From Megalopta genalis (Eukaryota > Arthropoda > Insecta > Hymenoptera > Halictidae), in NCBI RefSeq assembly GCF_051020955.1, contig NW_027476098.1, positions 186,001 through 250,000 on the forward strand: a stretch of 64,000 bases of DNA. The letters are read 5' to 3'. The notes below the pieces were generated by a model. It did no database searches. It saw nothing but the letters and a program-made list of their open reading frames with translations, and was not told the origin of the DNA. The position numbers and the translations under genes were made by a program. The stretch's first letter is position 1, and every line of letters starts with the position of its first letter. Of this stretch, positions 21,270 to 33,544 are shown piece after piece.

Positions 21270-23888
21270 CTAAACGAAATTTGCAACCTCGAAACTCGAG
21301 TTTCCAGCACCAAAAACAGATTTCCGCTTCGCAATGCGACGTTTCGCGACTCGCGGCTCGCGCTGGTTATAATAAGTTCAGGGGCGTAAATTATGTCAAG
21401 TTGCGGGATCTCGGCAATCAGCCACAAAGCGGATTACAGGGGCGTTTATCTTCCGGATAAACTCGCGGGAAGATCGCGGATGTCAAGCGGGATCGGCGAC
21501 GGTAAATATTGTTCGGCCGCGTTTTCGGTGGAGCGCGCAACGTCTAATTGCGAGCGCGAATGTTGGATAATGCCGCGGATCCGGCCTTTTTGTTTCGCAT
21601 CGGCTCGTTCCCGCTTCAATTCACCTTCATCCGCGTCGATGCGCCCGACACCGGGATTTACGGTTAAACTAGCGATCAGCCCGTTATCTATGGGGGAGAG
21701 AAAAAAATGGAAAGCCCGGTCCCCTCTCGCTGTCAACCCTTGGGCATCGTTCAATTTTGCTTTTATTTTTCACGCTCCCGTACGCTTTCGGCCAAAGGTG
21801 AACTCATCCGTTAATACCTGCGGGATAATGCGTCGAGTTCGTGCGAAAATAATTGCGGTTTACGAACGGTTTTTATCGACTTCTGTTGGTTTTTGCCGGT
21901 TTTTATCGGGTTCCGTTTGTTTTCGCCTGTTTTTAGCGATTCAAACTCAGAGCGATTATTTTGAAGCGACGTTTTATCTGATTACCTTCGTAGCATGTTG
22001 ATTTAAAGCGCGAAAAGTTCTAGCCAGTAGCAGCGTTTTGCTTTTCGATTCGACTGTCGGTATTAGATTGTCCTTGTAATTCTAGCGAAAATGGTGGAAG
22101 AGTTTATTTTTGCACGAGTTTGTTACATCAGTTTGGATTGGGGTGAGAGGCTGCAGAATCTGCTGGAGGGTAATAATAAAGCGTTTGTTCGGTAAAAAAA
22201 ATCAAAGACATTTTTCTATTATTCGTCTAACAAATGATGCTGTTGTAAATGTTGTGTCATACTAAAACGAAACCAAATTGTTTAGCGAAATTATATAGTA
22301 ATTTGAGAAGCCTTAATGAAGAAAATAATGTAAAAATGTAATGCGAAAATATTGTATATATTACGTTACATGTAACCCTACACATATTATCCAATAAATG
22401 ATCGCTAATTGCTATTAAGCAGATGCGACATTAAATTAAAAAACAATGATTCCGTTGATTGCAAATACGTGTCTCTACTTCGAACAATATCAACTTTTTA
22501 TTCTGATAATTTTCGGAATGTACGGTGTTAGAATTGTATAGTGTTTTGCCTATTAGTGTTCGTTTAAATAAATGATCAATGCTTCGAATCTGATAATTGT
22601 CTAGGAACCGTTTTTATTCAACGCTGATTTGATTTCCATCGTGGAGAGCATTGGCACCGTAGTTGATTTAAAAATGTCTCTGATCATTCTTTTCCTCAAT
22701 TCGCGTGGCCATTGCCGTGAGAGCTAAATTTGCGAGAGAAGTTCAGTTGTTCGAGGAGCTCGGGAGAAAATGTGCTGGTCGAAGTCGCGATAAGTACACG
22801 CTATTAGAGAATGTTTTCGAAGAGAAGTACATCGATGGAAGTTTAAGTTAAAGCGGTACAGCGATTACATGTACCGCGGTAAACAATGTCAAGAATTGAG
22901 ATAAAAAAATTGAAAAAAAGCATTTAACAGTATCGTAATACAATCGATTTACTAAAACAATCAAACGGAAAGGATTCGCTAAGTAATTACAATTTGTTGC
23001 GACAAATGCGGAAAGTTTTTATCGTGCATAACAATCCCCAGCAGAATTATTGTACATTATATATTTTTCCCACTTATCAAATCGATTCGATTTGATATGA
23101 CGAGTGCTTCTTTTTGCCAGAGATATAAATTAATAATATATCAAGCTTTAATATGAATGACCAAGGAAAGTTATTATGCATTGAAGTTCTCGGCAACATC
23201 AGAGAAACTAGTTCACAGAGAAAACGCCTGTACCAGAGAAAAGCTGTTCACAGCAAAGAAAAGCTGCACAATTAACCTCCGATAATTGCCAGCGGAAAGA
23301 ACTTGTAAAATATTCGTTCGACACTTCTCGGCCATTATTATCGTTCGGTTTATTCTTGTGTTAGGCCTGTAATTTTACCGTGCCCGGTTGACCCCGGGGA
23401 GTTATCTGGAGTTCCCAGCGGGGTCTTTCGACGGTCTCCTTTCTTTCATCTCGGTCGCATTTTTCAACGACTCTTATCAGTATTAAGTCGCGTTACTAAC
23501 ATCCCACGGTTCCTAGCTGTTATACTTCACGAGTAAAATACTCCGTTTACGTGAGGACTCGCGACACCGTTGATTTATGGCGTTATCTTTTGCCAAGGAA
23601 CTTTCAACACGGGTCGTGCGTTAAATCCGTAAGAATCCTCGGCGCGGGTATTTTAAAATTGATGTAATTTCTCTTTGCAAGTTGGTCTTGCGAAGTCTAG
23701 AATCAGATTACAACTCTCGGTTTCGGCTAGTATTCTGAAAACTCGGTTAAGTTACATTCGACTGTGGCGTTGTATAATTTAGTAAAATGGCATTTCTAAT
23801 ATACTGGCGGTAATGGAATTGTAGTTAAATCTTATTTTTAATGATTAAATTATTCGTTGAAGTATATTTTGACTTCTAAATTCTTCTA

Positions 23889-24231
23889 CAAACTGTCTCA
23901 AAATTATTGTACAAGCGGGAAATAAGGGGTTCGCGTCATTTGAAACAACTTCTTCCTTAGCGAAAATTCAATTCGCGGCTTGGTTTATGAGTTATTATCA
24001 AAAAACACTGACCAATCGGAGATCGAGTGTGACCGGCGCTCCGCCCTTGCGCAGCGGCAGTGGTCGTGAGAGTGGGACGTCAGCCGTACGGGATCTCTCA
24101 TTGGCCAGTGTTTTTCGTTAATAACTCGTAAACTAAGTCGCAGACTGCATTTTCGCTGAGGAAAAAGTTGCTTCAAATGACCTCAGGAATCCTTCGTTTC
24201 TCGCTTGTGCAATAATTTTGATATAACCTTG
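23889..24231. mobile_element. Fold-back MITE of the 32.6-kb inverted-repeat family
   Basis: 343 bp flanked by TA (23887-23888 and 24232-24233). The arms are inverted copies and carry the family's inner block (GTCATTTGAA, TTAGCGAAAATTCAATTCGCGG, GAGTTATTAnCnAAAAACACTG). The ends have drifted from CAGGGTGTCCCA to CAAACTGTCTCA and a matching right end. There is no coding capacity. It is probably mobilised by the transposase family seen at 33718-34985 (inference from shared ends). Confidence 0.75.
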
Positions 24232-25722
24232 TACATGGTCGTATGCAGAAAGTTCCTTCATTTAGACGCGGCGTTGAAAAGATTAGCAGAGTGATGATAT
24301 GAATAGAAATAGAAACATGATAGACAGAAATAAAGTAGAAATAAAGTAGAAATAAAACGAAAAAATGCTATTGTAACTAAGATAATTTATATGTTCCCTC
24401 GCGTTTGAAAAGTGTGCGCATGCCATAAAGGCATAAAGATCCGCGGTCCAGTTGTAAGATGAAATATGACCTCGTTTATATTTGCTCCAATTACGGTTTC
24501 TGTAAATGCCAATTATTACATCGGGACTCTATATCGATTCCATACCGGATTAAACATTCTATCTTCTAGTTCGGTCCTTTCCGCGTGAAACGAACTGTAA
24601 CGAAGGAAATTAGCTTTCGCGTGCTAGTTTCATTTAACGCATTAATTTATAAACAGGGGGGGAGCGCAGCTTAAAATTATTGTGTCGGAGCAATTTATCA
24701 TTAACGTGCCATTTCTTTACGTGAAGTTATTACGAAAAAGCTGAATGTGCTTTTTTGAAGCACTATAAATCTCTGTCCGCGTGAGCAGAACAGTAAAACG
24801 GCCCTCCATCAACGATTAATTGCAATAATGGCGTGTCGAGTGTAAGAAATTTTGCCGGAATCTGTGTTGTACCTGCGAGAAGATTAAATGACAATCCCCG
24901 GTTGATTAGGTCCAAAACATTGCAACGAAGTTTACATTTTGTCACAATTATGCCTTATCAATGAACAGTCGAACCGAATCTCATCGCTTCTCCGAGAAGA
25001 AATATTTCCAGTATTCCGATAAATCCTGGCCCGCGAAGGTTTACCAACCATTAATAACGATACTAATCACTGCTCCCGCAGACTCTATCGCGATGCCGAA
25101 AAGTGAAGGATGGTGAAGCCCCTGTAAGCTCGGCAAATGGAGGCACGTACTACACAATCGTGTTTACTATCTAGGTTGGATCACGATTTCGCGCATGAAT
25201 CGCAGCTTCTGGCACATTTTAGACGCGGATCACTAATCTAGCGGGGCACGCGAATTCCTGGTAATTAATTTTCGATTATACAAACATAGCTGGCATACGG
25301 GCCGGCGCAATGGCGGGCTTACATTCCGCTTGAGTCTCTGCCCTCGGTGGAATAATCGGGCCGCGCATATTTATGAATATTCAGCCGGCGCGATGCGCGC
25401 GGTCAATCGATAGTCGGAAACAGGCACGAGAACGGCTTTCCGTGTGGATATCAATCCGTCACGGCCTCACAAATATTTATCAGAATTGTCTAGTAAAATA
25501 AATTCCGGCGCCGGACCGTGCACACATGCGTTACCGACTACCGAGCGGCCACAAATTCGTAGCTCTCGTCGTCCAAGCATCAACCATTCACGGTGTTCGG
25601 GTTAACGACACGGCGAAAGAATCGTTCGGACGGTAAACCGTCGGCTAAAATATTCTTCGGCTTCGATCACTCGATGTAGCGTCTTCGTTTGCAGCAGCAA
25701 CGGACCACGTTTCTTTTTATTA

Positions 25723-26278
25723 GGTCTACCGGAAAGATCTGTCCGATAGTGTCACTTCAAGTTTCAATCCATATGCACATGTTGATTTGAGACATATATG
25801 ACTATCTCTCATTATCATTGCATTTACACACATGTACTCTCCTAAATAAACTGAAACAAAGATGTCTCATGTCATTATTAAGCAAGACGCGAACGTGAAA
25901 ACATGGCTACCGATGATAATGCCAGACCACATGCTGCTTTGGCGACTCGTCAGAAAATCGCAGAGCTAGGCTGGCAAATTCTGTCACATCTACCATACTC
26001 CCCAGACCTAGCACCCTCCGATTATCACTTGTTTCTCTCTTTGCAAAACTTTTTACAGGAAAAAAATTCAAAATTGAAGCAGATGTCAACCAAGCACTAG
26101 TTGAGTTCTTCGCCTCTAAAAATAAATCATTTTTCAAAATTGGCATTTACAAGTTGCCATCGCGCTGGCAAGAAGTCATAAGTAACGATGGAAAGTATAT
26201 TCTACAATAAATAGTATTAAATGTATGAAAATTGTGTTATATTTCAATTCAAAAACGGACAGAACTTTCCGGTAGTCC
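25723..26278 (+). mobile_element. Internally deleted mariner element
   Basis: 556 bp flanked by TA (25721-25722, 26279-26280) with 23-bp inverted ends: GGTCTACCGGAAAGATCTGTCCG, and on the right GGACTACCGGAAAGTTCTGTCCG when reversed. Mariners are usually about 1.3 kb, so more than half is missing. The remaining coding part is described separately. Confidence 0.9.
25903..26212 (+). pseudogene. Mariner transposase C-terminal fragment
   Basis: The frame starting at 25903 encodes DNARPH (second catalytic Asp) and SPDLAPSDYHLF (third Asp), with 34 residues between the two Asp, the DD34D spacing of mariner. After a stop near 26100 the C-terminal part continues in another frame (VEFFASKN...RWQEVISNDG). 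The N-terminal DNA-binding half and the first Asp are absent. It would have cut and joined DNA at the element's ends but cannot be functional now. Confidence 0.88.
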
Positions 26279-26280
26279 TA

Positions 26281-27690
26281 ATAATCATTTCGCGCGAACT
26301 TGTTAGACGTTTGACGACCGTTTCGAATTCAGATCGATAGTTTCACGATATTTTTATGACTGAGAACGATAAAAGGATAGTTTAAAAAGATTCGCGCGTC
26401 GTTTGTAACTAACTAAAGTTATCGGCGAAGATACTTTGCTGTAAGACGTGTTTTCTAAAAGATATTTATTTCGCATAAAAGTCTGCAAACATTGTATGCG
26501 TGCGAGAAGCGTACTTCTACTTTTTTTTTCTCCTGAGACACATCTAAATCGTACATGTATAAACACCTTGTGTAACGCGAAACACAGCGTACATCGCCTG
26601 TCCGCCGGAATGCATGCTGGTTACACGTTCCCGTATAAATACGAGATATACGGAGAGATACAAATTGCGCTGCCTTGTTTTTCGGTGGATTAATCGCAAC
26701 GAGTCGACGTAATGAGCGGATAGGACTCGTGTTGCCGTTACAGCTGCACGCGGATCCACGGATTAAGAGAATTCAAATCTTCAAAAGTTCCTCTATTCGC
26801 TCCTCGTAGCCCAGTAGCAGCAATTGCACTTCATAAATTGGACTTTCATGCAGTTGTTCCTCCTGCATTTAAATGAATTTGAACGTACCAGAATTTATTC
26901 CTTCGTCCTTCTTCCGCCAAAAATTCACCTCGGGATGGATTGAAAGAGGGCCCTTTGTACTTTCACATGACATAAAATGTAAACTCCCTGAAAGATGCGC
27001 ACAACCGGGCGCCAGGTGATTCTTTGTGAAAAACATGAAACAAAATATAAAATAGCTACTTTTTGTACGGCACGTAGTTTCCGAGTAAATCGAGTTTTGT
27101 CATTTCAAGCAATAGCAAAATCATTTTAATAAAATTCGAGTCGATTGGTCCAGTTCTAAAAAAGTTATTGTGTTTTAATAGTTGTACGAAAGTTAATGGC
27201 GATACAGTGACTGCCGTTAATGTTTGGAGAACTCTTCTGAAAGTTCTGATTGTTCTGATTGTCGCGAATGTTCTACACCAGACGTCTTTAAAACGTTTTA
27301 AACACTCTGTATATACGTATGAAATGCGGATAAGTGAACTTTCATTCTGTCGGTGTAGAGATCTGCTATAGTTGTTCTTTACTCGCATTGGCTGCAGAGA
27401 TCGTCAAATATGATGTTAAGTTAATGTTAGTTACGTCATATTAGAACTAATTAGAAAAAAATTGTTACTATAGAAGCAGCTGGTCAAAATACAACTATAC
27501 AAGATACAATTTATTATTAATAGTCCTATGATAAACCTAAAAAAATATTGCTTCTATTAAAGAAACTGGTCAAGATACATCAAAAAATTAAAAGTTATGT
27601 ACACTTACTTAACTAAATAATAATAATAATAGTATTTATTTGCTGAAAGGAGCAAATGTCAGGTCAAACAATTTATTAATACAAAAAACA
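26281..27690. other. Noncoding region
   Basis: No supported gene. Short open frames at 26354-26759 and 27056-27388 lack domain features. A cluster of GTTCTGATT-type repeats lies at about 27230-27280. The region is AT-rich towards 27400-27640. Confidence 0.5.
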
Positions 27691-28122
27691 CTACAATCTA
27701 ATAGACCTGCAACGCATTCGAGCACACGTCGAATTTGTCAAAGCTGGCCGAGCTTGTACATGAGGTGCGACCATTCTCACCTGAGCAGGAAATGGAACTG
27801 CTCTCTGTACCGTCGCCCTCGGTTCTTTAACAGCAGCCGCAGCAAAACGTTCTCTCTTTCTCTGCACTATGCGCTGCTTGTAGTGTCTCGCGGTTCGTCT
27901 GAGTATAGGATCATCCTTGCAGACATTCAACCACTTACCTGACACTCGAGCAGAGCAAAGCAGAGATCGAGGATCCAACATGCGTAGGATCAACTGCGAC
28001 ACCTCCGGCGGAAGTTCGGAAATAAAATCCACCTTGGTAGGGTCGAGCCATCCCATCACATTAAGGAATTTCCTGAAGTACTCCATATTGCTGATGCAGA
28101 TACAAGGCGACGAATGAGCCAT
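27691..28122 (-). CDS. Small F-box-only protein
   Basis: A 143-aa intronless frame. An F-box spans about residues 31-76 (VDFISELPPEVSQLILRMLD, then LCSARVSGKWLNVCKDDPILRR), the fold that binds Skp1 in SCF ubiquitin ligases. After it comes a basic stretch (KQRIVQRKRERF) and a tail with no known substrate-binding repeat, so the target is unknown. The ATG at 28122 lies only 17 nt downstream of a TATATATATAT run, so transcripts may begin inside the frame; the next in-frame ATG at 28086 (MEYFRKFLN) would give 131 aa. Related sequences at 30401-30915 and about 29467-29600 suggest a local F-box cluster. It could be a lineage-specific expressed gene or a retained relic. Confidence 0.65.
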   Translation of the reverse strand: MAHSSPCICISNMEYFRKFLNVMGWLDPTKVDFISELPPEVSQLILRMLDPRSLLCSARVSGKWLNVCKDDPILRRTARHYKQRIVQRKRERFAAAAVKEPRATVQRAVPFPAQVRMVAPHVQARPALTNSTCARMRCRSIRL

Positions 28123-28530
28123 TTGCCAAAATTTGGGGTATATATATATCCCTGGTCACGCTTCACGCTTCGGCGACCGTTCCGGAACAGTGATTCGACC
28201 AATCAGGAGCGAGTTCGACTGGACATACACTTTCCACATAATTCTATCAAATTGTACTTAATTTAGAAGAAACTTGCATTCAGGCATACTGTGAAATGAG
28301 AATGCAATTGTTGTAGGGTTACTGTCACTATTGGTAAAAAGTATTCTATTCGATAGAACGGACGTCTGGCTTTATAATTACTATAATTATACAGTGTCTA
28401 ATAACTTATTATATTATTATAATATAGTATATATATACATATAAGTATAATATATTATATTACAGTATATTATTATAATAATTATAAAGGTATATATTAA
28501 ATTTTATACTAACTTTGTTTGTATATATAT
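28123..28530. other. Noncoding spacer upstream of the F-box gene
   Basis: A GC-richer promoter-side segment (28150-28240), then strongly AT-rich sequence to 28530. I see no gene. Confidence 0.5.
28139..28149 (-). promoter_or_regulatory. TATA-like element upstream of the F-box gene
   Basis: An alternating TA run lies 17 nt before the upstream ATG and 53 nt before the ATG at 28086. The latter spacing would suit a TATA box. AT repeats are common here, so this is tentative. Confidence 0.3.
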
Positions 28531-29052
28531 TGTTGCCCACGGCACAAAATAACCGCCGGAAGTCGTGAGGAGACGACACGATTTATTTGTTGCACTCCAC
28601 AGTCCTCATTTACAATTCTTGGAGCACGGCTCCGTTCGACGTATAAAGTGTAGCACGGCTACGAATTTGTTACGAAGTGAAGCACGGCTTCACTTAGACT
28701 ATAAAATGGAAGCACGGCTTCGTATGGGCGCAAGGGCGCAGAATAATACTGGTCTATAAGCGATAATGTTGTCGACAAAAATCCCCCGTTATCAAATTTG
28801 CGGCAGTATATACAGACACCTGGCCGATGTTCAAGGAGAAGCATCGTCAGGCGTCGAAGGCCGGTCATTGCCTCCTAAGGCAAAAACACCGCGTATACAT
28901 TTCGGCCGAGGCGTGCGTTTGACGGTCGGGCCAACGCACGTCGATCGTGTTATTGTCTTGCCGCCTCGCCATTTATTCGACAAAAACGGCGAGACGGCGT
29001 ACATCGAATGTCGAACGTGCGTTGACCCGCGGTCCGCGATTCGGCCGGAACA
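28531..29052. mobile_element. Candidate solo LTR with four related hairpins
   Basis: 522 bp beginning TGTTGCCC and ending GGAACA, with TATAT on each side (28526-28530, 29053-29057). The flank is itself AT-repetitive, so the duplication is weak evidence. It is much GC-richer than its surroundings. It contains TATAAA-like boxes and four hairpins of the form stem-GC-ACG-GC-stem at 28621-28633, 28650-28662, 28677-28693 and 28709-28721. There is no coding sequence or second LTR nearby. Orientation is unknown because TG...CA holds on both strands. Confidence 0.6.
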
Positions 29053-29466
29053 TATATACAATATTATTATAATTATTATAGTAATATACTGTTTAATAAC
29101 ACTATATATATAAAGACAATATTAATATAAAATTATATATATTTTTATAAGATACGGAATAAAGAAATTATGTGATATAGTTTCTGACGTGTAAACAGAA
29201 GAACATCCAATATTTTGTACCGTTTGATTTATTCTTCAATCAATTTTCCACTCTTTTCTTATTCGCGTCGATCAACGTTAGAAACTTTCACAGTGACAGC
29301 AATTATTTCCATGTTAAAGTTAAAAATAATCTTCGTTTTCAACGAAGACTGTAATAATTTATTTCAACAATCGCGTTTAAGCATTCTGCTGAAATATTTT
29401 CTCCGAAGAGTGGTACAACATTCTGATGCATTTTCTACGTATTACTACTAAGGAGCTTATGTTATC
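29053..29466. other. AT-rich noncoding spacer
   Basis: Tandem ATTATA-type sequence at the start, then short open frames without recognisable features. Confidence 0.5.
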
Positions 29467-29600
29467 CTAAATCCGTTTTGGCAGATTTCGAGGAATTGTC
29501 GGAAACACTGCCCTGGCTTCGTACCTCATATGTAGAGCAACTTTTCGCACCTGCGCGGAGCTCAGCAGTTTCCACTGCGACCCGACCACATAGAACTTGA
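29467..29600 (-). pseudogene. Possible C-terminal relic of a third F-box paralogue
   Basis: The minus-strand frame ends AQVRKVALHMRYEARAVF, then IPRNLPKRI. This parallels the tail of the 30401 paralogue (ALVQRIVAHAWIKAEEVF, then IPRGFSN) and, more weakly, the tail of the 27691 gene (AQVRMVAPHVQARP). No F-box is seen upstream, and the surrounding frame begins with TTG. Similarity is by eye over about 28 residues, so this is tentative. Confidence 0.4.
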
Positions 29601-29706
29601 CCGGAGGTGAAACTCCTCTCCGTAAGTTGTGTTCTACGAATGTGGCTTCGGAGCTCTCAATATCACGAGTGCATGCGAGCTGGGACCGTGATACGTAGCT
29701 ATACAA

Positions 29707-30400
29707 ATTCCTTATTATTTCCGGGCGTATAATTGTAGAAATAATTTCGACAGTTCCATGTCAAACATGTGGGGATATATAGAACTGACACGGAATTATT
29801 TCGTCAAGCTTGAAAAGCCGTTCTTAGTTAGAAAGATCGTCAATGTAAAATAAATGCATCGTGGCGTATTACAGAATGAAGCTTTTGCATTTTATGCAAA
29901 ACTTCTGTAACAGAAATATTAAAAATAATACGAATACTTGTCCGCTGCAAGCTCGACAAATTAAAATTTTCAGTAACATTATTTTATAAAGGGTAAAATT
30001 GGTATTTTTGAACGCGTGTCCTGATTTTGTACTATATTCTACACAATAAGCTTGAAATATTCTTCCTTTTAGACAATAAATTGGAGATGATAGAAAAAGT
30101 TGCCTCGAGCAAATCAAAATAAAATTGGTGAAAAGTTCTCTTTGCTCCACGTTACGGAACAGCAAAATCTGCGTTTTTACTACTATTGAACTGATTTTTA
30201 CCCATTAAAATTCACATAAACGTGCATAACAAAAATTGATTCATTATCTTTCTGTAGCAATTCAAAGATTAATTCATAATATCTTTGTAATATTGTCGCA
30301 CGTTGACCAGAAAGCATTTTATAGTTGACGTAAGAAATTTCGCCTTTCTTTTACCATTTTTGTACAAAAATGCACGAAAGTTTCCATAAAGATTCGCAGT
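29707..30400. other. Noncoding region
   Basis: AT-rich with no supported gene. It ends with one copy of the dispersed 20-bp motif at 30384-30404. Confidence 0.5.
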
Positions 30401-30915
30401 CTACTTATTGGAACTAAATAATAAGCTTGCTACCGCAAGCTTGTCAAAATAGAATATTCTATTGTACGCCATTCTAATACATCTGCCGCGTCTTATTGCA
30501 ACAGTCTTCACCCCATTCCCATTGTCAGCATGGTTTGAAAAACCTCGCGGTATTCGTCGAAATACCTCCTCGGCTTTGATCCAAGCGTGAGCCACAATTC
30601 TTTGCACCAGCGCGGGATTAGGTAGATTCCTTCGAACCGTCACTCTCAGCTCCTCAATACCTTCACCAAGGAAACGTTCTTTCATTTTCCTCTCCGCGCG
30701 TTCTTTGTAACGCATTGCGGTTCGTCCCAGGTTCGGATCCGACCTACAGACATTCGACCATTCCTGCGACACTTGAGCGGCGCCGAGAAGAGGTTCAGGA
30801 TCCAAATTGCGTAGAATCAGCTGTGATACTACTGCAGGGAGTTCGGAAATGAAATCTACTATTTGCGAGCTGTAGCAGTCCAATCACGCGAAGGAAAGGC
30901 CCTGAGGCATTCCAT
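30401..30915 (-). pseudogene. F-box paralogue that lost its start by frameshift
   Basis: The frame from 30883 encodes VDFISELPAVVSQLILRNLD and WSNVCRSDPNLGRTAMRYKER, clearly the same F-box family as 27691-28122. The open frame begins with TTG directly after a TGA, so it has no ATG. The ATG that aligns with the other gene's MEYFRKF start is at 30915-30913 (MECLRAFPSRDW) but lies in a different frame and reaches a stop within 20 codons. An indel of the linker between start and F-box explains this. The tail is longer than in its relative (160 codons open). Use of an internal ATG after the F-box would yield a protein without the domain. Confidence 0.6.
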
Positions 30916-32568
30916 GTTGCCGCCGTTGATTCAGAATTTCGAATGATGATTTGTTTTGTTAAAATCTCGAGAATTTTGTACGGTCATTTTGAAATAGCCA
31001 TTTTCCTTGGTACATCTGTATGTGAAAACTGAGTTATTACTAGCCCATCAACGAATTTAAATCAGCAGACAAATTAAAAGTATTTATGAATGTCGATGTA
31101 TTATAGTTTTAGCTTATTAGATTTTTTAACACTATACCTACCGAGCACTAAAAGCGACGAATTTCTCTGTAAGAACGATAAAACCGAATCTATTTAGACT
31201 TCCCATAATTTTTATTACAACGAATACTCGGACTGTGAAATTCATTTAATAATTTCTTATGAAAAAGTCTCTATAACTTCAGGAATTTTAAAATACAAAA
31301 TGTAAAACCGGTCATCCTGACCGGCTTGGTAGGTTTAGTTTAGAAAAAATATAACCTGTATATGCGCGTTGTTTCCAAATGGAATTAAGTTGAACGAAGT
31401 CGCTGGTTGCTTTTATGTACACTTTAATAATATTACAGTACAGCTATGGTGTTAGCAATGCGTTATTTGCGTTCTATCTGCGTTCTTAGAGTTCTACGAG
31501 TTCTGGGAGTTCTAACAGTTCTGACTAACGTTCTAGGTGCCTTTCCGCTTGTCACCTCGGTTTTTTGTTGATTGGTGGATGGTGGGTTTTGGTGGAGGAA
31601 ATGAAGCGTTTTTGATTGGAAATGGGTGTGTCGGTAGGAACTTGAAATGAGGAGTGGGAAACTGTTCGAAAGTTCGGGTTGTAATTTTTTTGTTTTGTCA
31701 AATATGGAATTTATGAGTCTGTCGCACGCGTTGTCCGTTCGTCGGGTCGAAGGGTACTTTCGTACTTCAGTGTTGCCGTCGCAACATAACCATTCGATTT
31801 CGACTCTCTTGCAATTGATACGAACAATTTTTATTTCGCGTGAAGATCCGCAGTCTAACAATAATGTACGAGCTACAGCAAATAAACATTCGTTCATTTT
31901 CGTGTCGTCTGGAAAGTAAACGAATCATTCTATAAATTGAACATTATTGGCATTCCTGTTTCGATGGAATTTCATCTGATGCGCGGTAGAGCCCCGATAG
32001 TTGCACGAAAGCACATGAAAGCTGCAAGTGACCAAGTTCCTGGAATTATCGAGGCGATCAATCAACTATACGGAATCACTCATCTCCACTATATACTATC
32101 GATGCCACTATGTTAGACAACGTAGTACCTTGTGCCACGTGTTTCCCGTAATTACACAACAGTCACTGACGTATTTTGATCACATTCAACCGAGGCGAAT
32201 CACGTGACGGTATTGAAACTGCAACTAGTGAGGTTCCAATGCAATTATGTTACAATATACAGCAGCGATTATTTCTTTTTACACGATTCACTGCTATGTA
32301 AAAATGGAATATTAAATTACGCTGCATAGATATCGGCGATCAGTTGTTATCAACTTCGTTTATTTATCATTTATTACTAATTCTGTTTATACTATATGAA
32401 ATATATATTATAGTGTATATTTTATTATATATATTATATAGTATAATATTATAATATTGTAATATATATATAATATTTTATTATATATTATAGTATACAT
32501 TTTAATTATTTCAAGTATTATTTATTTTGTATTATATATATAATACAATAGTATACAGTATATATATA
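30916..32568. other. Noncoding region with possible MITE and repeats
   Basis: Contains a possible piggyBac-type MITE (31130-31341), a run of GTTCT at 9-10-bp spacing (31462-31530) and a copy of the dispersed motif at 31838-31858. From 32390 to 32568 there are strongly AT-rich tandem repeats. The frame at 31463-31897 (minus) translates the GTTCT run as an Arg/Thr repeat and is not a supported gene. Confidence 0.45.
31130..31341. mobile_element. Possible piggyBac-type MITE
   Basis: TTAA at 31126-31129 is followed by CACTATACCTACCGAGC. The right side has GCTTGGTAGGTTTAGTTTAG, an imperfect inverse, next to a CCGGTCA-TCC-TGACCGG hairpin. The right TTAA is not intact. There is no coding sequence. 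Confidence 0.35.
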
Positions 32569-33544
32569 CAGGGTGTCCCACAATTATTTTAACAGCCGAA
32601 AATGAGGGGTAGCTGAGGTCATTTGAAGTAACTTTTTTCTTTGCGAAAATGCAATCCGCGGCTTCGTTTGCGAGTTATTAACGAAAAACACTGGCCAATG
32701 AGACGAATTGGCGCGAACCATATGGTTATCGATCGGCCGAGCGGCACGTGCGTTTACCGCTGAGTTTGACAGTTGAAGGAGGGACTGTGTGCGGCGTCCG
32801 AATCAATGAACAAGTCACGGAGCATGAACTTTTGATATTTTTTTTTACCACGTGAGAGTGATAATTTCAAGAAAAACGCTATTCATCCTTATTTCAGAAT
32901 GTCTGAAGAATGTTTACTAAATTTTCGGTCCCGAAATAATATGTAGTTTAACCGTGACAACCGTTTTAATTTTCTCACGTGTACCGTATGAAATTTGTAT
33001 GCGATATGTACAGTGAAGATTAACAATAAGCAACCCAGTCGAAGTACATAAATGATATTTGAATTTAAATAATTCCGTGTCCGAACAGAATTCAACGAAC
33101 GATGCGCAAAGCTAATTTAATAAATAATAATCGCGTTAAAGGACATAAGGGATATGTTTGTTAGAGAAATATGAAGAATATTATCAATAAGAAACTCACC
33201 CATTTAGTTGAGGATGCATTTGCTGGTTGGAATTGTGGCTCACAATGTCGAAGGGCACTGACCTCGTACAACACACAGCTGATTCCAGGTCGATGACCGC
33301 AACATTCGAGGGATACTGTCGGAGGAACCTCTGGTATGGATATTTATGAAATTCACTTGCACTGCACGGTCAACAAACACTGACCACTTAATGAATCACT
33401 GATAATCCGGAAACATAACGAAATATCACTGAGACTAGTTCGCGGATAATCGTTTATGCGACTCGTTCGTTCGGGAGTCGACGTTTCACTGCCGAAAAAT
33501 CCAAGCCTAGACGACCATGGGTGGGCCCTTGTCGTTCGTCGTTC
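32569..33544 (+). repeat. Left terminal inverted repeat (976 bp)
   Basis: Pairs with 35242-36217. Both arms contain the same 68-codon open frame and even the same 9-base A/T run, so there is no net indel between them. No protein function is supported for that frame. Confidence 0.9.

Larger units (their letters stand above)
19488..25720. other. Long noncoding region
   Basis: No recognisable gene. AT-rich stretches lie at 19480-19620 and 20100-20230. A 144-bp tandem duplication is at 20982-21269 and a fold-back MITE at 23889-24231. GC-richer patches at 20500-20870, 21280-21830 and 25000-25680 contain open frames (for example 21393-22001) but no domain, codon pattern or splice signal I can support. 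One copy of the dispersed 20-bp motif lies at 24431-24452. Confidence 0.5.

Noticed and set aside
21393..22001. 202-codon ATG-initiated frame in a GC-richer patch
   Set aside because: No domain, low-complexity GGTTTTTATCGGGTT-type repeats near its end, and no splice or promoter evidence. It could be chance; a database search would settle it.
31463..31897. 144-codon frame with an Arg-Thr repeat tail
   Set aside because: The repeat is the translation of a GTTCT run at 9-10-bp spacing; the rest has no recognisable feature.
32889..33095. 68-codon frame present identically in both TIRs
   Set aside because: Duplication by the inverted repeat explains the identity; there is no evidence of coding.
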